A stretch of 64,000 bases of DNA from Saprospiraceae bacterium (GTDB lineage: Bacteria; Bacteroidota; Bacteroidia; Chitinophagales; Saprospiraceae), in contig JADJNF010000008.1 in NCBI GenBank assembly GCA_016714445.1, forward strand, positions 496,001 through 560,000, read 5' to 3'. Of this stretch, positions 1 through 8,109 are shown piece after piece (the stretch's first letter is position 1; each line of letters starts with the position of its first letter). Both the position numbers and the translations under genes were made by a program. The notes below the pieces were generated by a model. It had not been told where the DNA came from, did no database searches, and saw nothing but the letters and a program-made list of their open reading frames with translations.

Positions 1-578
1 TGACGAAAATATTTGTTGGCGTCATCATACTTCTCCATATTGACGTATACATCACCCAGTTTGATATACAAATTACCTAAATTTTTATGATGCTTTGTTT
101 TTTCGTTTATTTGAATGCCTTCAAGATAAATGGCTATCGCTTCGTCGTTTTTCCCCAGGTTGTTTTTGATAAGGCCATAATTGACCAAAAAATACGGATC
201 AATGTCAGGTTGATGGTTCGTTTTAAAAATTCGATACGCCCGCTCCATCTGAAACTCTGCTTCTGAGAGTTCGCCTTTTCTGTAATAGCCCAAACCATAA
301 TAATGATGCAGATTGACCTTGTCTTTAGGAGTACAATTCGCATCTGCCAAAAGCTTTTTTATGTGATTATACACTGTATCCTCCATAGGGATTCTGAAAG
401 TATTGATGGCGTTAATGGCTGATGTTTGAGCACTGAATTCACTCTTATCATCAAAAATGATGCGATAAAGTGAGTCTTTTTTGTGTTGCAATTCTTTGGA
501 GTTCCCTTGCGTGAAAACATTGCTTACTGACCACAAGCAAATAAATACTAACACCGTTCTACACAAGAAATAATGCAT
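1..578 (-). CDS. TPR-repeat protein with signal peptide, 3' end outside window
   Basis: The reading frame begins at the ATG at 578 and runs open to the window edge (192 complete codons), so the C-terminus is missing. The first ~24 residues (MHYFLCRTVLVFICLWSVSN) are a hydrophobic signal peptide. Residues ~85-190 contain tetratricopeptide-type helices (YYGLGYYRKGELSEAEFQME, NNLGKNDEAIAIYLEG, IKLGDVYVNMEKYDDANKYF), each with the small/large residue spacing of TPRs. TPR proteins are scaffolds; in Bacteroidota such N-termini often belong to TPR-sensor kinases or TPR-regulators, but the decisive C-terminal part lies outside. The gene is divergent from the LytTR gene at 1024, with 445 bp between them. 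Confidence 0.75.
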   Translation of the reverse strand, partial: MHYFLCRTVLVFICLWSVSNVFTQGNSKELQHKKDSLYRIIFDDKSEFSAQTSAINAINTFRIPMEDTVYNHIKKLLADANCTPKDKVNLHHYYGLGYYRKGELSEAEFQMERAYRIFKTNHQPDIDPYFLVNYGLIKNNLGKNDEAIAIYLEGIQINEKTKHHKNLGNLYIKLGDVYVNMEKYDDANKYFR

Positions 579-794
579 GAATGTTGGTTAATTCGGCGAT
601 TTATGAAGGTCAAATATACAAAGATTTTTTTGGTTTGGGTCAACAGTTAGATATATAGATGGTGGGTGCTCTTTCACTTCATCCTTTCGTCAGGAAAACC
701 AAAAAAAAAACACTTCTCAAAAAATGCAAATTATAGTCAATCCGGAATTATTTTAGGGCATGAAAATCTAAAAAGGGCCATAAAACCCCGATGG
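579..794. other. Non-coding stretch upstream of first LytTR cassette
   Basis: No convincing gene is seen between the divergent TPR gene and the palindromic element at 795. Short open frames here lack typical composition. The promoter of the TPR gene should lie in the first ~60 bp but no clear TAnnTTTG box was assigned. Confidence 0.4.
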
Positions 795-871
795 TCGAAG
801 TTTGCAACTTCGATCCCATACATTCACCCCGTTGAATATTCATCCTACGGGAATAAGAATTTGCAATTCGC
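795..871 (+). repeat. MITE-like palindromic element, copy 1
   Basis: The stretch opens with a perfect inverted repeat (TCGAAGTT-TGC-AACTTCGA) and closes with a related one (GAATT-TGC-AATTC). The ends TTGCAACTTCGATCCC and GGGAATAAGAATTTGCAA are imperfect inverted repeats of each other, so the whole ~75 bp can fold back on itself. A second copy is at 4975-5044, at the same position ahead of the second LytTR gene. No transposase is encoded. It could be a non-autonomous mobile element or a transcript-stabilising hairpin. Confidence 0.6.
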
Positions 872-954
872 CATCACAAATGTCAAAATCTTCTGCATGA
901 AAGTAACATGAGAATTTTTCAGACGCACCCATCTCCATTAGTTAAAAATAACTA

Positions 955-985
955 TTGTAAGCCGGATTTTTTTAGTATACTTTTG
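955..985 (+). promoter_or_regulatory. Bacteroidota-type promoter of LytTR gene 1
   Basis: A TTG at 955-957 is followed after 20 bp by TACTTTTG at 978-985, which fits the Bacteroidota sigma-A pattern TTG-N19..21-TAnnTTTG. The start codon is 39 bp downstream. The same promoter is conserved in the second cassette. Confidence 0.65.
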
Positions 986-1023
986 TGCGTGAAATATTTT
1001 ATATCTAATCAAGCAGGATTTTT

Positions 1024-1479
1024 ATGTCGGCCATCGGATACACGTCCATCAAACCCATCAGCGAATACGTCGCACTTAAGGCAGAGATTGCATACTGGAA
1101 ACAGCAATACTTCGATCTGCATTCAAAAACAGAAGCAAATAGCACATCATCTCCAACGTCCTTATACATCAAAGACAATGGTATCACCAGACAAGTATTG
1201 CTTACTCAAATCATCATGCTGGAAGCGGACAGCAACTATACACGTATTGTGCTTGTCTGTGACGAAAATATCCTTACATCCAAAACCCTAAAGTACTGGA
1301 TAGGGAAGATAGGGATCAATGTTGATTTTGTCAGACCACACCGATCCTTTCTGGTCAATAAAAAGCACATCATATCTTATCAATCCAATTCACGTAAAAT
1401 GATCCTAACAGGAAACAGAGAAGTACCACTGGCACGCAGCTTTAAAGTGAACTGTTTGAGCGGTCCGAATGACGAATGA
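1024..1479 (+). CDS. LytTR-domain DNA-binding regulator (cassette 1)
   Basis: This 151-aa protein has an N-terminal ~50-residue helical part (EYVALKAEIAYWKQQYFDLH) and a LytTR DNA-binding domain in residues ~58-146, with the family's typical signatures LEADSNYTRI and FVRPHRSFLVNKKHI followed by the basic strand segment. It has no receiver domain, so it is not a classical two-component response regulator. Its paralogue at 5198 differs at only a minority of positions. It sits directly upstream of a secreted C1q-like protein gene on the same strand, and the same order is kept in the second copy, so it probably controls that surface gene or itself; this is inference from position. Confidence 0.85.
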   Translation: MSAIGYTSIKPISEYVALKAEIAYWKQQYFDLHSKTEANSTSSPTSLYIKDNGITRQVLLTQIIMLEADSNYTRIVLVCDENILTSKTLKYWIGKIGINVDFVRPHRSFLVNKKHIISYQSNSRKMILTGNREVPLARSFKVNCLSGPNDE

Positions 1480-1571
1480 GCGAGCGAACAAAATGACGAA
1501 CGTTGAGTGATTCGAATGATCTGAACATTAAACCTAACATTTTCAAAAATAAACACTTTAACAATAATATC

Positions 1572-2507
1572 ATGACACAAAAAATTTTACTTCTTTTCTT
1601 ATCTGTAATGATCTCACTGTCAGCTTCTGCCCAAGTAGGTATCAATACTACCATGCCTGATGCATCCGCAGCTCTGGATGTAACATCTACAGACAAAGGT
1701 TTGCTTATACCAAGAGTAGCCCTAGCATCTGCTATAGGAGACCCAGCTGAAGGCCTCATGGTTTACCAGACCACAGCTCCAAAAGGATTCTACTACTTTA
1801 CTGGAATGGGATGGACCCTGATAGGCAGTGACAACCTAGGCAATCATACTGCCACAACAAACCTTAACATGGCTAGCCAAGATATCATCGCCGTTGATAG
1901 TATTGGTGCCGCCAAGGCTAAGATCGGACCTAACACATACCCAACCACAACTGGTACTAATGGACAAGTTTTGACTACAAATGGTGCTGGTGCATTATCT
2001 TGGGGCTCTGCATCTGGTGGTGGTGGTGCTCAATTATTAGTACGGGTATTTGCCAACACGCCTCAAACCTTTGTTGCAGCATCTAGCTTTGTCTTGCCAG
2101 TTATAGCCACTTGCATGGGAGGTATCAACACCAATGTAGGCGGTGCGTGGAATGCGGCCACAGGTATTTTTACTGCCCCTTCAGCTGGACTTTATATGGT
2201 CTCTGTTCATTCCATTAATCTAGCAGGTACTTCTACTGTTCCAGTACCTTCTATTGATGTGGACAATAATCAGGCATTACCTTTATTAGATATAACTGGC
2301 GGTGAAGGTGATTTTTTTGGTGATGTTACTACGCAACTTACCCAGGTCCATCCTAATCCGTACAAGCACCGTGCAAAAATACAGGCTTTGATCTATCTAA
2401 ATGCCGGTCAAACATTTTCACTGCGGATGCATAGTCATTTAAGTACCGCTAGTGCAACACCATCACAGGATGGTACTACAAATATGACAATTGTCAAATT
2501 GAATTAG
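1572..2507 (+). CDS. Secreted trimeric surface protein with C1q/TNF-like C-terminal domain
   Basis: I choose the ATG at 1572 rather than an upstream in-frame start at 1503, because it gives a clean signal peptide (MTQKILLLFLSVMISLSASA) shared exactly in position with the paralogous gene at 5854. The 311-aa product continues with the VGINT...ALDVTSTDKGLLIPRVAL segment common in Bacteroidota fibre-like surface proteins, a LGNHTATTNLNM repeat-like stalk region (~95-150), a Gly-rich linker, and from ~residue 155 a jelly-roll domain whose core (AWNAATGIFTAPSAGLYMVSV) resembles C1q/TNF trimerisation heads. No T9SS sorting tail is evident. Probable role: extracellular adhesin or fibre tip. Confidence 0.75.
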   Translation: MTQKILLLFLSVMISLSASAQVGINTTMPDASAALDVTSTDKGLLIPRVALASAIGDPAEGLMVYQTTAPKGFYYFTGMGWTLIGSDNLGNHTATTNLNMASQDIIAVDSIGAAKAKIGPNTYPTTTGTNGQVLTTNGAGALSWGSASGGGGAQLLVRVFANTPQTFVAASSFVLPVIATCMGGINTNVGGAWNAATGIFTAPSAGLYMVSVHSINLAGTSTVPVPSIDVDNNQALPLLDITGGEGDFFGDVTTQLTQVHPNPYKHRAKIQALIYLNAGQTFSLRMHSHLSTASATPSQDGTTNMTIVKLN

Positions 2508-2578
2508 CGTTTTTGGATTCAAAGAAAGAATATAATGAAATTTGATAAGATTAGACTTATCAAACTTTAATCATAAGT

Positions 2579-3523
2579 ATGATAAATTTCTTAAAAAAAT
2601 ATCAAAAAGTGCAATGGATGATCTTCTCCATTGCACTTTTAATATGTATCAATACCATTCCTAATAAATGGGCCATAGATGATAGCGTCATAATCCATCA
2701 AAATAATTTTGTAAAAAAAGGCATCTCTGGCATTCCAGACATCATGACCAAAGATGCTTTTGCCGGACTTTACGGACAAGATGTAAATGCAGTATCAGGT
2801 GGAAGGTATAGACCGCTATCGCCTATGCTTTTTGCGGTACAAGCAGAAATATTTGCTTCGACAAAAAAAGACATCCATCAGGAAATAGAAAAAGACAAGG
2901 CAGAAAATAAAATTAAGGACCTAAGCGATAAGACCTGGTTCCCCAATATCCTGCATTTTTTCAATGCCTTGTGGTATGCCTTGCTTTGTATGGTCATTTA
3001 TAGGACATTATTTTTGCTATTAAATCAAAAACAAGAAGCTGACAATACCAAAGCTAATTTTATAGCTTTTGTTACTACACTTATATATACTATACATCCT
3101 TTGCATACAGAGGCTGTTGCGAATGTAAAAGGATTGGACGAGATACTGACCATGTTGGGTTCAGTGGCAACGCTATACTTTGTGTTGCTTCAGTTTTTAA
3201 AAGACAAAAGTGAACCTAATTTTAAAAGTCAGAGGTATTTGATTTATGCTGCTGTTTGTTATCTATTGGCTTTATTTGCTAAAGAGTCTGCTGTCACTTT
3301 TATAGCCATCATTCCATTGGCGATGTGGTTTTTTACAGAGGCAAGCACACGGAATATTTTCAAATTGACGATGCCACTATTATTGCCTTTATTTATTTTC
3401 CTGGGCATAAGGACAGCCGTATTACATCAACCCAATAAGCAAACAATCGCTAAAGAATTGATGAATGATCCTTTCTTGGTATTAGATACTAAGGCAGAGT
3501 ATGCACCCTTGGTACAAGGCTGA
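2579..3523 (+). CDS. TMTC-like GT-C membrane protein, N-terminal fragment (interrupted by TGA)
   Basis: These 314 codons encode the membrane half of a DUF1736/TMTC-like protein: a first transmembrane helix, the acidic loop IDDSVIIHQN, the motif GGRYRPLS (~80-87), and IHPLHTEAVANVKGLDEIL (~175-193), which corresponds to the conserved HP-HTE-KGRDE loop of this family of lipid-linked sugar (O-mannosyl) transferases. The frame then meets a TGA at 3521-3523. The same frame continues without a gap (D-I-K-T-L...) into the fragment beginning at 3569. The two parts are therefore one gene of about 783 codons with a single nonsense codon. It follows the C1q-like gene by 71 bp, so glycosylation of the neighbouring surface protein is a possible role. 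Confidence 0.75.
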   Translation: MINFLKKYQKVQWMIFSIALLICINTIPNKWAIDDSVIIHQNNFVKKGISGIPDIMTKDAFAGLYGQDVNAVSGGRYRPLSPMLFAVQAEIFASTKKDIHQEIEKDKAENKIKDLSDKTWFPNILHFFNALWYALLCMVIYRTLFLLLNQKQEADNTKANFIAFVTTLIYTIHPLHTEAVANVKGLDEILTMLGSVATLYFVLLQFLKDKSEPNFKSQRYLIYAAVCYLLALFAKESAVTFIAIIPLAMWFFTEASTRNIFKLTMPLLLPLFIFLGIRTAVLHQPNKQTIAKELMNDPFLVLDTKAEYAPLVQG

Positions 3524-3568
3524 GATATTAAGACGCTTGTCAATCCGAATGAAAATACGTTTACTAAA

Positions 3569-4930
3569 ATGCCATTTAGTAATCAATTGGCAACTAATTT
3601 TTATACATGGGGTAAGTATTTACAATTGCTTGTTCTACCTTATCCACTTACGGTAGATTATTATCCCAGACATATTGCGGTTAAATCATTTTCGGATATT
3701 TCCGTAATTGTTTCAGTAATTATTCATTTGTTCTTATTAGGTTGGTCGCTATACTATATTCGAAAAAAGAGAATCATGGCCTTTGGTATCTTGTATTACT
3801 TCATCACTTTTTCCATCGTATCTAATTTATTTTTTCCAATAGGGACCAATATGGCAGAGCGTTTTATGTTTATGCCTTCACTTGGTTTTTGTTTGATCGT
3901 AGCAAGTATGCTATATGATTTAGGGTTAAAATGGAGTGTCAATAAAGACGGCAAAGGATTTAAAGCCATTTATTTTGGGTTAGGAGCTTTGGTCGTTGTA
4001 TTTTCTGTAATAACCATCAACAGGAATTTTGACTGGAAAGATAATTATACATTATTTTCTAAGGATATAGATGTTTCAACAAATAGTGGAAAGATACACA
4101 CAGATCTTGCAGGAGAACTTATAAATCAAGCTAACCGCATCAGAGAAGAAAAAGAGTTAGCAACTACAGGTTTTACTGCTGAGCAAAAAAAGGTTGCAAT
4201 GAAAGAAAAGGACATTGAAAGAGCTACATTGTTTAATCAGGCTATTCCGCTGCTGAATAAAGCAGTTGAAATTCATCCCATGAACAACAAAGCTTGGTTG
4301 TTTATGGCCAATGCCCATCACCTACTTGGTGAAATGGAAAGCAATACCCCCAATGTCAATCTTACATTACTCAATACTGCTCTTGCCGCCTACGAACAGG
4401 CTGATAAATACAAGGGCGTAGGTATGGATACTATCGTTGCCGAATTCAAATCATTGTGCCTTATGGGTATAGGAAAGATTATGGGCGAAAAATTTGGGGA
4501 TATCAATACTGGGATTAATTTTCTTGAAAAAGCAAGTAGTTTAGATCCAAAAAATGCAGAAGCATTTCTATTGTTAGGAACAGCCTATTCCATGAATCAG
4601 GATTTCGAAAAAAGTATAACCAATACTCAAAAAAGTCTAGAACTGAGACCTGATGATAGAGACACTAAAAAAAATATGGCTACAGCTTATCAACAATTTG
4701 CACTTGCGGATACTAAACAAAAAGCTGGTTTATTGATAGCAGAAAAGCTTTTGCTTGATGTTCTAAATGAAGAGAAAAAGTTGGCCGACAATGATGTAAA
4801 AAAGAGGGATGGTTTGTTACGTACCTTAGATTTATTAATAAAGAATTATACCCTACAAGGCAAGACTGACAAAGTTAAGGAATTTAAAAGTGAGTTGCAA
4901 AAGTTTGATTCTGATAGCATCGAAGGATGA
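3569..4930 (+). CDS. TMTC-like GT-C/TPR protein, C-terminal fragment
   Basis: This fragment is in the same frame as the preceding one and begins at the first ATG after the TGA; the frame is open from 3524, so 3569 is unlikely to be a natural start. It contains the remaining transmembrane helices (LYYFITFSIVSNLFFPIGTN, LGFCLIVASMLYDLGL), then a soluble C-terminal half with tetratricopeptide repeats from about residue 205 (NQAIPLLNKAVEIHPMNNKA, NFLEKASSLDPKNAEAFLLL, SITNTQKSLELRPDD). GT-C domain followed by TPRs is the family's normal layout. If the TGA is real, only this part or neither part would be functional. Confidence 0.75.
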   Translation: MPFSNQLATNFYTWGKYLQLLVLPYPLTVDYYPRHIAVKSFSDISVIVSVIIHLFLLGWSLYYIRKKRIMAFGILYYFITFSIVSNLFFPIGTNMAERFMFMPSLGFCLIVASMLYDLGLKWSVNKDGKGFKAIYFGLGALVVVFSVITINRNFDWKDNYTLFSKDIDVSTNSGKIHTDLAGELINQANRIREEKELATTGFTAEQKKVAMKEKDIERATLFNQAIPLLNKAVEIHPMNNKAWLFMANAHHLLGEMESNTPNVNLTLLNTALAAYEQADKYKGVGMDTIVAEFKSLCLMGIGKIMGEKFGDINTGINFLEKASSLDPKNAEAFLLLGTAYSMNQDFEKSITNTQKSLELRPDDRDTKKNMATAYQQFALADTKQKAGLLIAEKLLLDVLNEEKKLADNDVKKRDGLLRTLDLLIKNYTLQGKTDKVKEFKSELQKFDSDSIEG

Positions 4931-4974
4931 AGCGAGTCAATATGATGCTCTAAGTAATGTTAAGACGTCAAAAA

Positions 4975-5044
4975 TTTGCAACTTCGATCCCATACATTCA
5001 CCCCGTTGGTTATTCTTCCTACGGGATTAAGAATTTGCAATTCG
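4975..5044 (+). repeat. MITE-like palindromic element, copy 2
   Basis: This is the second copy of the element at 795-871. It keeps the TTGCAACTTCGATCCC and GGGATTAAGAATTTGCAA ends but has lost the left half of the first palindrome (AAAATTTGCAACTT instead of CGAAGTTTGCAACTT). It lies 44 bp behind the TMTC-like gene and 153 bp ahead of LytTR gene 2. Confidence 0.6.
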
Positions 5045-5128
5045 TTATCACAAATGTCAAACTCTTCTGCATGAAAGAAACATGAGAATTTTTCTGGCGC
5101 ACCCATCTCCATTAGTTAAAAATAACTA

Positions 5129-5159
5129 TTGAAAGCCGGATTTTTTTAGTATACTTTTG
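5129..5159 (+). promoter_or_regulatory. Bacteroidota-type promoter of LytTR gene 2
   Basis: TTG at 5129-5131, 20 bp, then TACTTTTG at 5152-5159, conserved base for base with the promoter in the first cassette; the start codon is at 5198. Confidence 0.65.
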
Positions 5160-5197
5160 TGCGTGCAATATTTTATATCTAATCAAGCAGGATTTTT

Positions 5198-5653
5198 ATG
5201 TCAGCCATCGGATACACGCCCATCAAACCCATCAGCGAATACGTCGCACTTAAGGCAGAGATTGCATACTGGAAACAGCAATTCTTCGATCTGCATTCAA
5301 AAACAGAAGCAAATAGCACATCATCTCCATCGTCCTTATACATCAAAGACAATGGTATCACCAGACAAGTATTGCTTACTCAAATCATCATGCTGGAAGC
5401 GGACAGCAACTATACACGTATTGTTCTTGTCAGTGGCGAAAATATCCTTACATGCAAAACCCTTAAATCATGGATGGAAAAGATAGGTGCCAATACATAT
5501 TTTGTCAGACCACACCGATCTTTTCTGGTCAATAAAAACCACATCATGTCCTATCAATCCAAACCACGTAAAATGATCCTAACTGGAAGCAAAGAAGTAC
5601 CACTCGCACGCAGCTTTAAAGTGAATGATTTAAACGATCCGAATAACGAATGA
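5198..5653 (+). CDS. LytTR-domain DNA-binding regulator (cassette 2)
   Basis: This 151-aa paralogue of the protein at 1024 has the same architecture: a short helical N-terminus and a LytTR domain (LEADSNYTRIVLVSGENIL, YFVRPHRSFLVNKNHIMSYQ). Most differences cluster in the LytTR core (for example KSWMEKIGANTYF against KYWIGKIGINVDF) and the last ten residues, while the N-terminal 60 residues are nearly identical. It lies 200 bp upstream of the YadA/S74 adhesin gene. Both regulators may recognise the same sites, since their promoters are the same. Confidence 0.85.
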   Translation: MSAIGYTPIKPISEYVALKAEIAYWKQQFFDLHSKTEANSTSSPSSLYIKDNGITRQVLLTQIIMLEADSNYTRIVLVSGENILTCKTLKSWMEKIGANTYFVRPHRSFLVNKNHIMSYQSKPRKMILTGSKEVPLARSFKVNDLNDPNNE

Positions 5654-5853
5654 CATGCGCGAAGGTCACACCTTCAGGGGATGGGGCTTGCCTGCTTCGA
5701 AGCAAGCTGGGTAGCGAGGGCAATAATGAATGACGAGCGACGAACGATCCGAATGACCCACGACGAGTTATCCGAATGATCTGAAAATTAAACTATAAAC
5801 AAATAAACATTAAACCTAACATTTTCAAAAATAAACACTTTAACAATATTATC
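5654..5853 (+). other. Leader with hairpins ahead of the YadA/S74 adhesin
   Basis: This 200-bp gap contains two fold-back sequences, GAAGGT-CAC-ACCTTC near 5660 and TGCTTCGAAGCA near 5692, and several degenerate copies of a short word (ATCCGAATGA) that also occurs behind LytTR gene 1. From 5808 it is nearly identical with 1524-1571. No start codon with a credible gene is present. A terminator, attenuator or small-repeat role is possible. Confidence 0.4.
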
Positions 5854-8031
5854 ATGACACAAAAAATTTTACTTCTTTTCTTATCTGTAATGATCTCACT
5901 AGCTGCTTCTGCACAGGTAGGTATCAATACCATCACGCCCGATCCATCAGCTGCACTCGATGTGACCGCTACGGACAAGGGATTGCTCATACCCAGAGTC
6001 GCACTGGCATCTGCCATAGCAAGTCCGGCAGCAGGTCTTATGGTACATCAGACGACGGCACCCGCAGGATTTTATTATTACAATGGTACGGCATGGACGA
6101 TGATAGGTGGCGGTAGCCCATCAGAACTTGAAAAAATCACCGAAGCTGGCAAAACAGGTCACCGTATTCTCGGTAGAAATCCCCTAAATTATGGAGATAT
6201 AGGAATTGATGCTATAGACTTATCGTTAAGCCCAGGTCAAAGCCCTACAAAAGGCGCTACTGGTGATTATTCTACTTCGTTAGGTTATAACACAACTGCA
6301 TCCGGTTTTAATTCCACAGCAATGGGTAGTACTACGGTTGCATTTGGTCAAAGTTCCACAGCAATGGGTATTGGTACAACTGCATCAGGCCAAAATTCCA
6401 CAGCAAAGGGTAATAGTACAACTGCATCAGGTTTATCATCTACTGCTATGGGTAACAATACATCTGCATTAGCTGATTATTCTACAGCAATGGGTAATGG
6501 TACAACTGCATCGGGCCAAAATTCCACTGCAATGGGTATAAATACCATCGCATCAGGACAGTATTCCACAGCAATGGGGGTTGCTATTTATGCAAAAAGC
6601 CTAGGTGAAACAGTTGTAGGTATTCAGAATACCGAATATACACCTCTTGGTATAACTGAATATAATGCTTCCGACCGTGCCTTTGGTGTAGGTATTGGAC
6701 CAAATTCTGCTAATAAAAAAGACGGCCTTATTGTCTATAAAGATGGTACGCTTGCTTTTAATAAATTAACCGCAGCACCAGCTACAACCACAGACCGATT
6801 TTATGTATTGAACAATAAACTCAACTACAACGGTGCTGAAGTTGGTGGTTCAGAGCTTCAAAAACTTACAGAGGGCGGTCAAACAGGATGGCGCTTATTA
6901 GGCAGAGATCCTGCTTACCATGGTAATATAGGTAGTGGTGCTATTGATTTGACTTATAGCGATGAATTTAGTGAAACTACAGGAGCAACTGGAGTTTATT
7001 CCACAGCGATGGGTATTAATACAACTGCTTCAGGGGCATATTCAACAGCGATGGGTACTACTACAAATGCATCAGGATCTACTTCTATTGCAATGGGTGA
7101 TGGTGCAACTGCTTCAGGATTTAGTTCTATGGCAATGGGTTCTGCAATTGCATCAGGGGCATATTCAACAGCGATGGGTATTGGTGTTGAATCTAAATCT
7201 TATGGCGAACTAGCAGTCGGCACTAATAACACCCAATACACACCGACTGGGATTACTACTTATAGCGCAAATGACCGGGCCTTTGGTGTAGGTATTGGTG
7301 GTGGTGGTGGTAGTAGTAGTGCGGACGGCCTCATAGTGTATAAAAGCGGAAACACTTATATGGGTAACGTTGGTTCTACACCAGCTAGTGGAACTACATC
7401 AATTATAAATGGCTACGGGGCGGGGGCATTACAAGTAAGAGCTAGTGGTGACGGCTTTAATTTGGTCACTGGTACCGGAAGTAATAGTGTTAATATAGCG
7501 AAATTTAGCACACCAAGTGCTGGTAATAGATACATTTCATTTGGTCATTTAGGCGGTACATATTTAGGTAATTTTACAGAAATAGGCAGAATAGAGGCTA
7601 GTGGAGGATCTGGAGTGAGTTATATGACATCATCCGATGCAAGATTAAAAATCGATAATGGCAGTTTCTCCCACGGATTATCAACTATTAAAAGTATAAA
7701 CATACATAACTATACTTGGAAGGAAGATCAAAGAAAAGATGTAGGTGTTTTTGCACAGGAGTTATATAAAGTTTTTCCAATTGCTGTAAGCAAAGGCGAC
7801 GATAATGCTTCACTCGATAAAAATCAAAAAATATGGCAAGTGGACTATAGCAAGTTGGTACCAGTATTAATAGCAGCCACACAAGAATTATCAAAAAAAA
7901 TAGAAGAGTTGGAAGCTAAAAATGCCAACTTAACGAGTCAGGTAAAAGAAATGGCTTCTCTTAAAAGCGACATAGAAGCTATAAAAACTCAGTTGGGTTT
8001 GAGTACAAAAAGTACGGTGTCCAGCAATTAG
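5854..8031 (+). CDS. Trimeric adhesin: duplicated YadA-head blocks and C-terminal S74 self-cleaving chaperone
   Basis: The 725-aa protein starts with the same signal peptide and VGINT...GLLIPRVAL segment as the gene at 1572. Residues ~90-330 and ~333-560 are an internal duplication. Each half has a TG-R-LGR-P...IDL opening, a run of ~14-residue YadA-head repeats of the STAMG-x4-ASG type (about eight in the first half, five or six in the second), a VG-NT-YTP-GIT-Y...DRAFGVGIG plug and a DGLIVYK strand. From ~590 a peptidase S74 intramolecular chaperone follows: SSDARLK (Ser593/594, Asp595) is the usual autocleavage junction, followed by NYTWKEDQRKDVGVFAQEL and a C-terminal coiled coil (~675-705). 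The chaperone family trimerises fibres and then cuts itself off. Predicted role: surface fibre for attachment. Confidence 0.85.
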   Translation: MTQKILLLFLSVMISLAASAQVGINTITPDPSAALDVTATDKGLLIPRVALASAIASPAAGLMVHQTTAPAGFYYYNGTAWTMIGGGSPSELEKITEAGKTGHRILGRNPLNYGDIGIDAIDLSLSPGQSPTKGATGDYSTSLGYNTTASGFNSTAMGSTTVAFGQSSTAMGIGTTASGQNSTAKGNSTTASGLSSTAMGNNTSALADYSTAMGNGTTASGQNSTAMGINTIASGQYSTAMGVAIYAKSLGETVVGIQNTEYTPLGITEYNASDRAFGVGIGPNSANKKDGLIVYKDGTLAFNKLTAAPATTTDRFYVLNNKLNYNGAEVGGSELQKLTEGGQTGWRLLGRDPAYHGNIGSGAIDLTYSDEFSETTGATGVYSTAMGINTTASGAYSTAMGTTTNASGSTSIAMGDGATASGFSSMAMGSAIASGAYSTAMGIGVESKSYGELAVGTNNTQYTPTGITTYSANDRAFGVGIGGGGGSSSADGLIVYKSGNTYMGNVGSTPASGTTSIINGYGAGALQVRASGDGFNLVTGTGSNSVNIAKFSTPSAGNRYISFGHLGGTYLGNFTEIGRIEASGGSGVSYMTSSDARLKIDNGSFSHGLSTIKSINIHNYTWKEDQRKDVGVFAQELYKVFPIAVSKGDDNASLDKNQKIWQVDYSKLVPVLIAATQELSKKIEELEAKNANLTSQVKEMASLKSDIEAIKTQLGLSTKSTVSSN

Positions 8032-8109
8032 AATTCTTTTTTGAACGTTAGACCAGCGAGAATTTTGGGTGTATCCCATTAATTTTAAATATAAAGACTG
8101 TATTTGCTA

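Larger units (their letters stand above)
801..1660 (+). repeat. Large direct repeat, copy 1 (LytTR cassette)
   Basis: Upstream element, promoter, the whole LytTR gene and the leader plus signal peptide of the following surface-protein gene are repeated at 4975-5945. Identity is very high through the promoter and LytTR gene and again from about 1524 through the signal-peptide codons. Between LytTR and the surface gene the second copy carries ~110 extra bases. Confidence 0.85.
4975..5945 (+). repeat. Large direct repeat, copy 2 (LytTR cassette)
   Basis: This copy matches 801-1660: element, promoter, LytTR gene, and the leader and signal-peptide codons of the surface protein. The two copies are in the same orientation about 4.2 kb apart. 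Homologous recombination between them would delete the C1q-like and TMTC-like genes and leave one hybrid cassette. Confidence 0.85.

Noticed and set aside
908..1291. Open frame overlapping the LytTR gene, with a similar frame at 5157-5486
   Set aside because: The two frames match each other only because the LytTR genes are duplicated; the sequence is a shifted reading of the LytTR codons.
1503..1571. Longer N-terminus for the C1q-like protein
   Set aside because: The upstream 23 residues are not conserved in the paralogous gene and would precede a good signal peptide; the ATG at 1572 is preferred.
3521..3523. TGA as selenocysteine or recoded codon
   Set aside because: No SECIS-like structure or Sec machinery is visible, and TGA works as stop in other genes here.
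6280..7190. Tandem DNA repeats as a CRISPR or VNTR
   Set aside because: The periodicity is 42 bp and in frame; it reflects the 14-residue YadA-head repeats of the adhesin.
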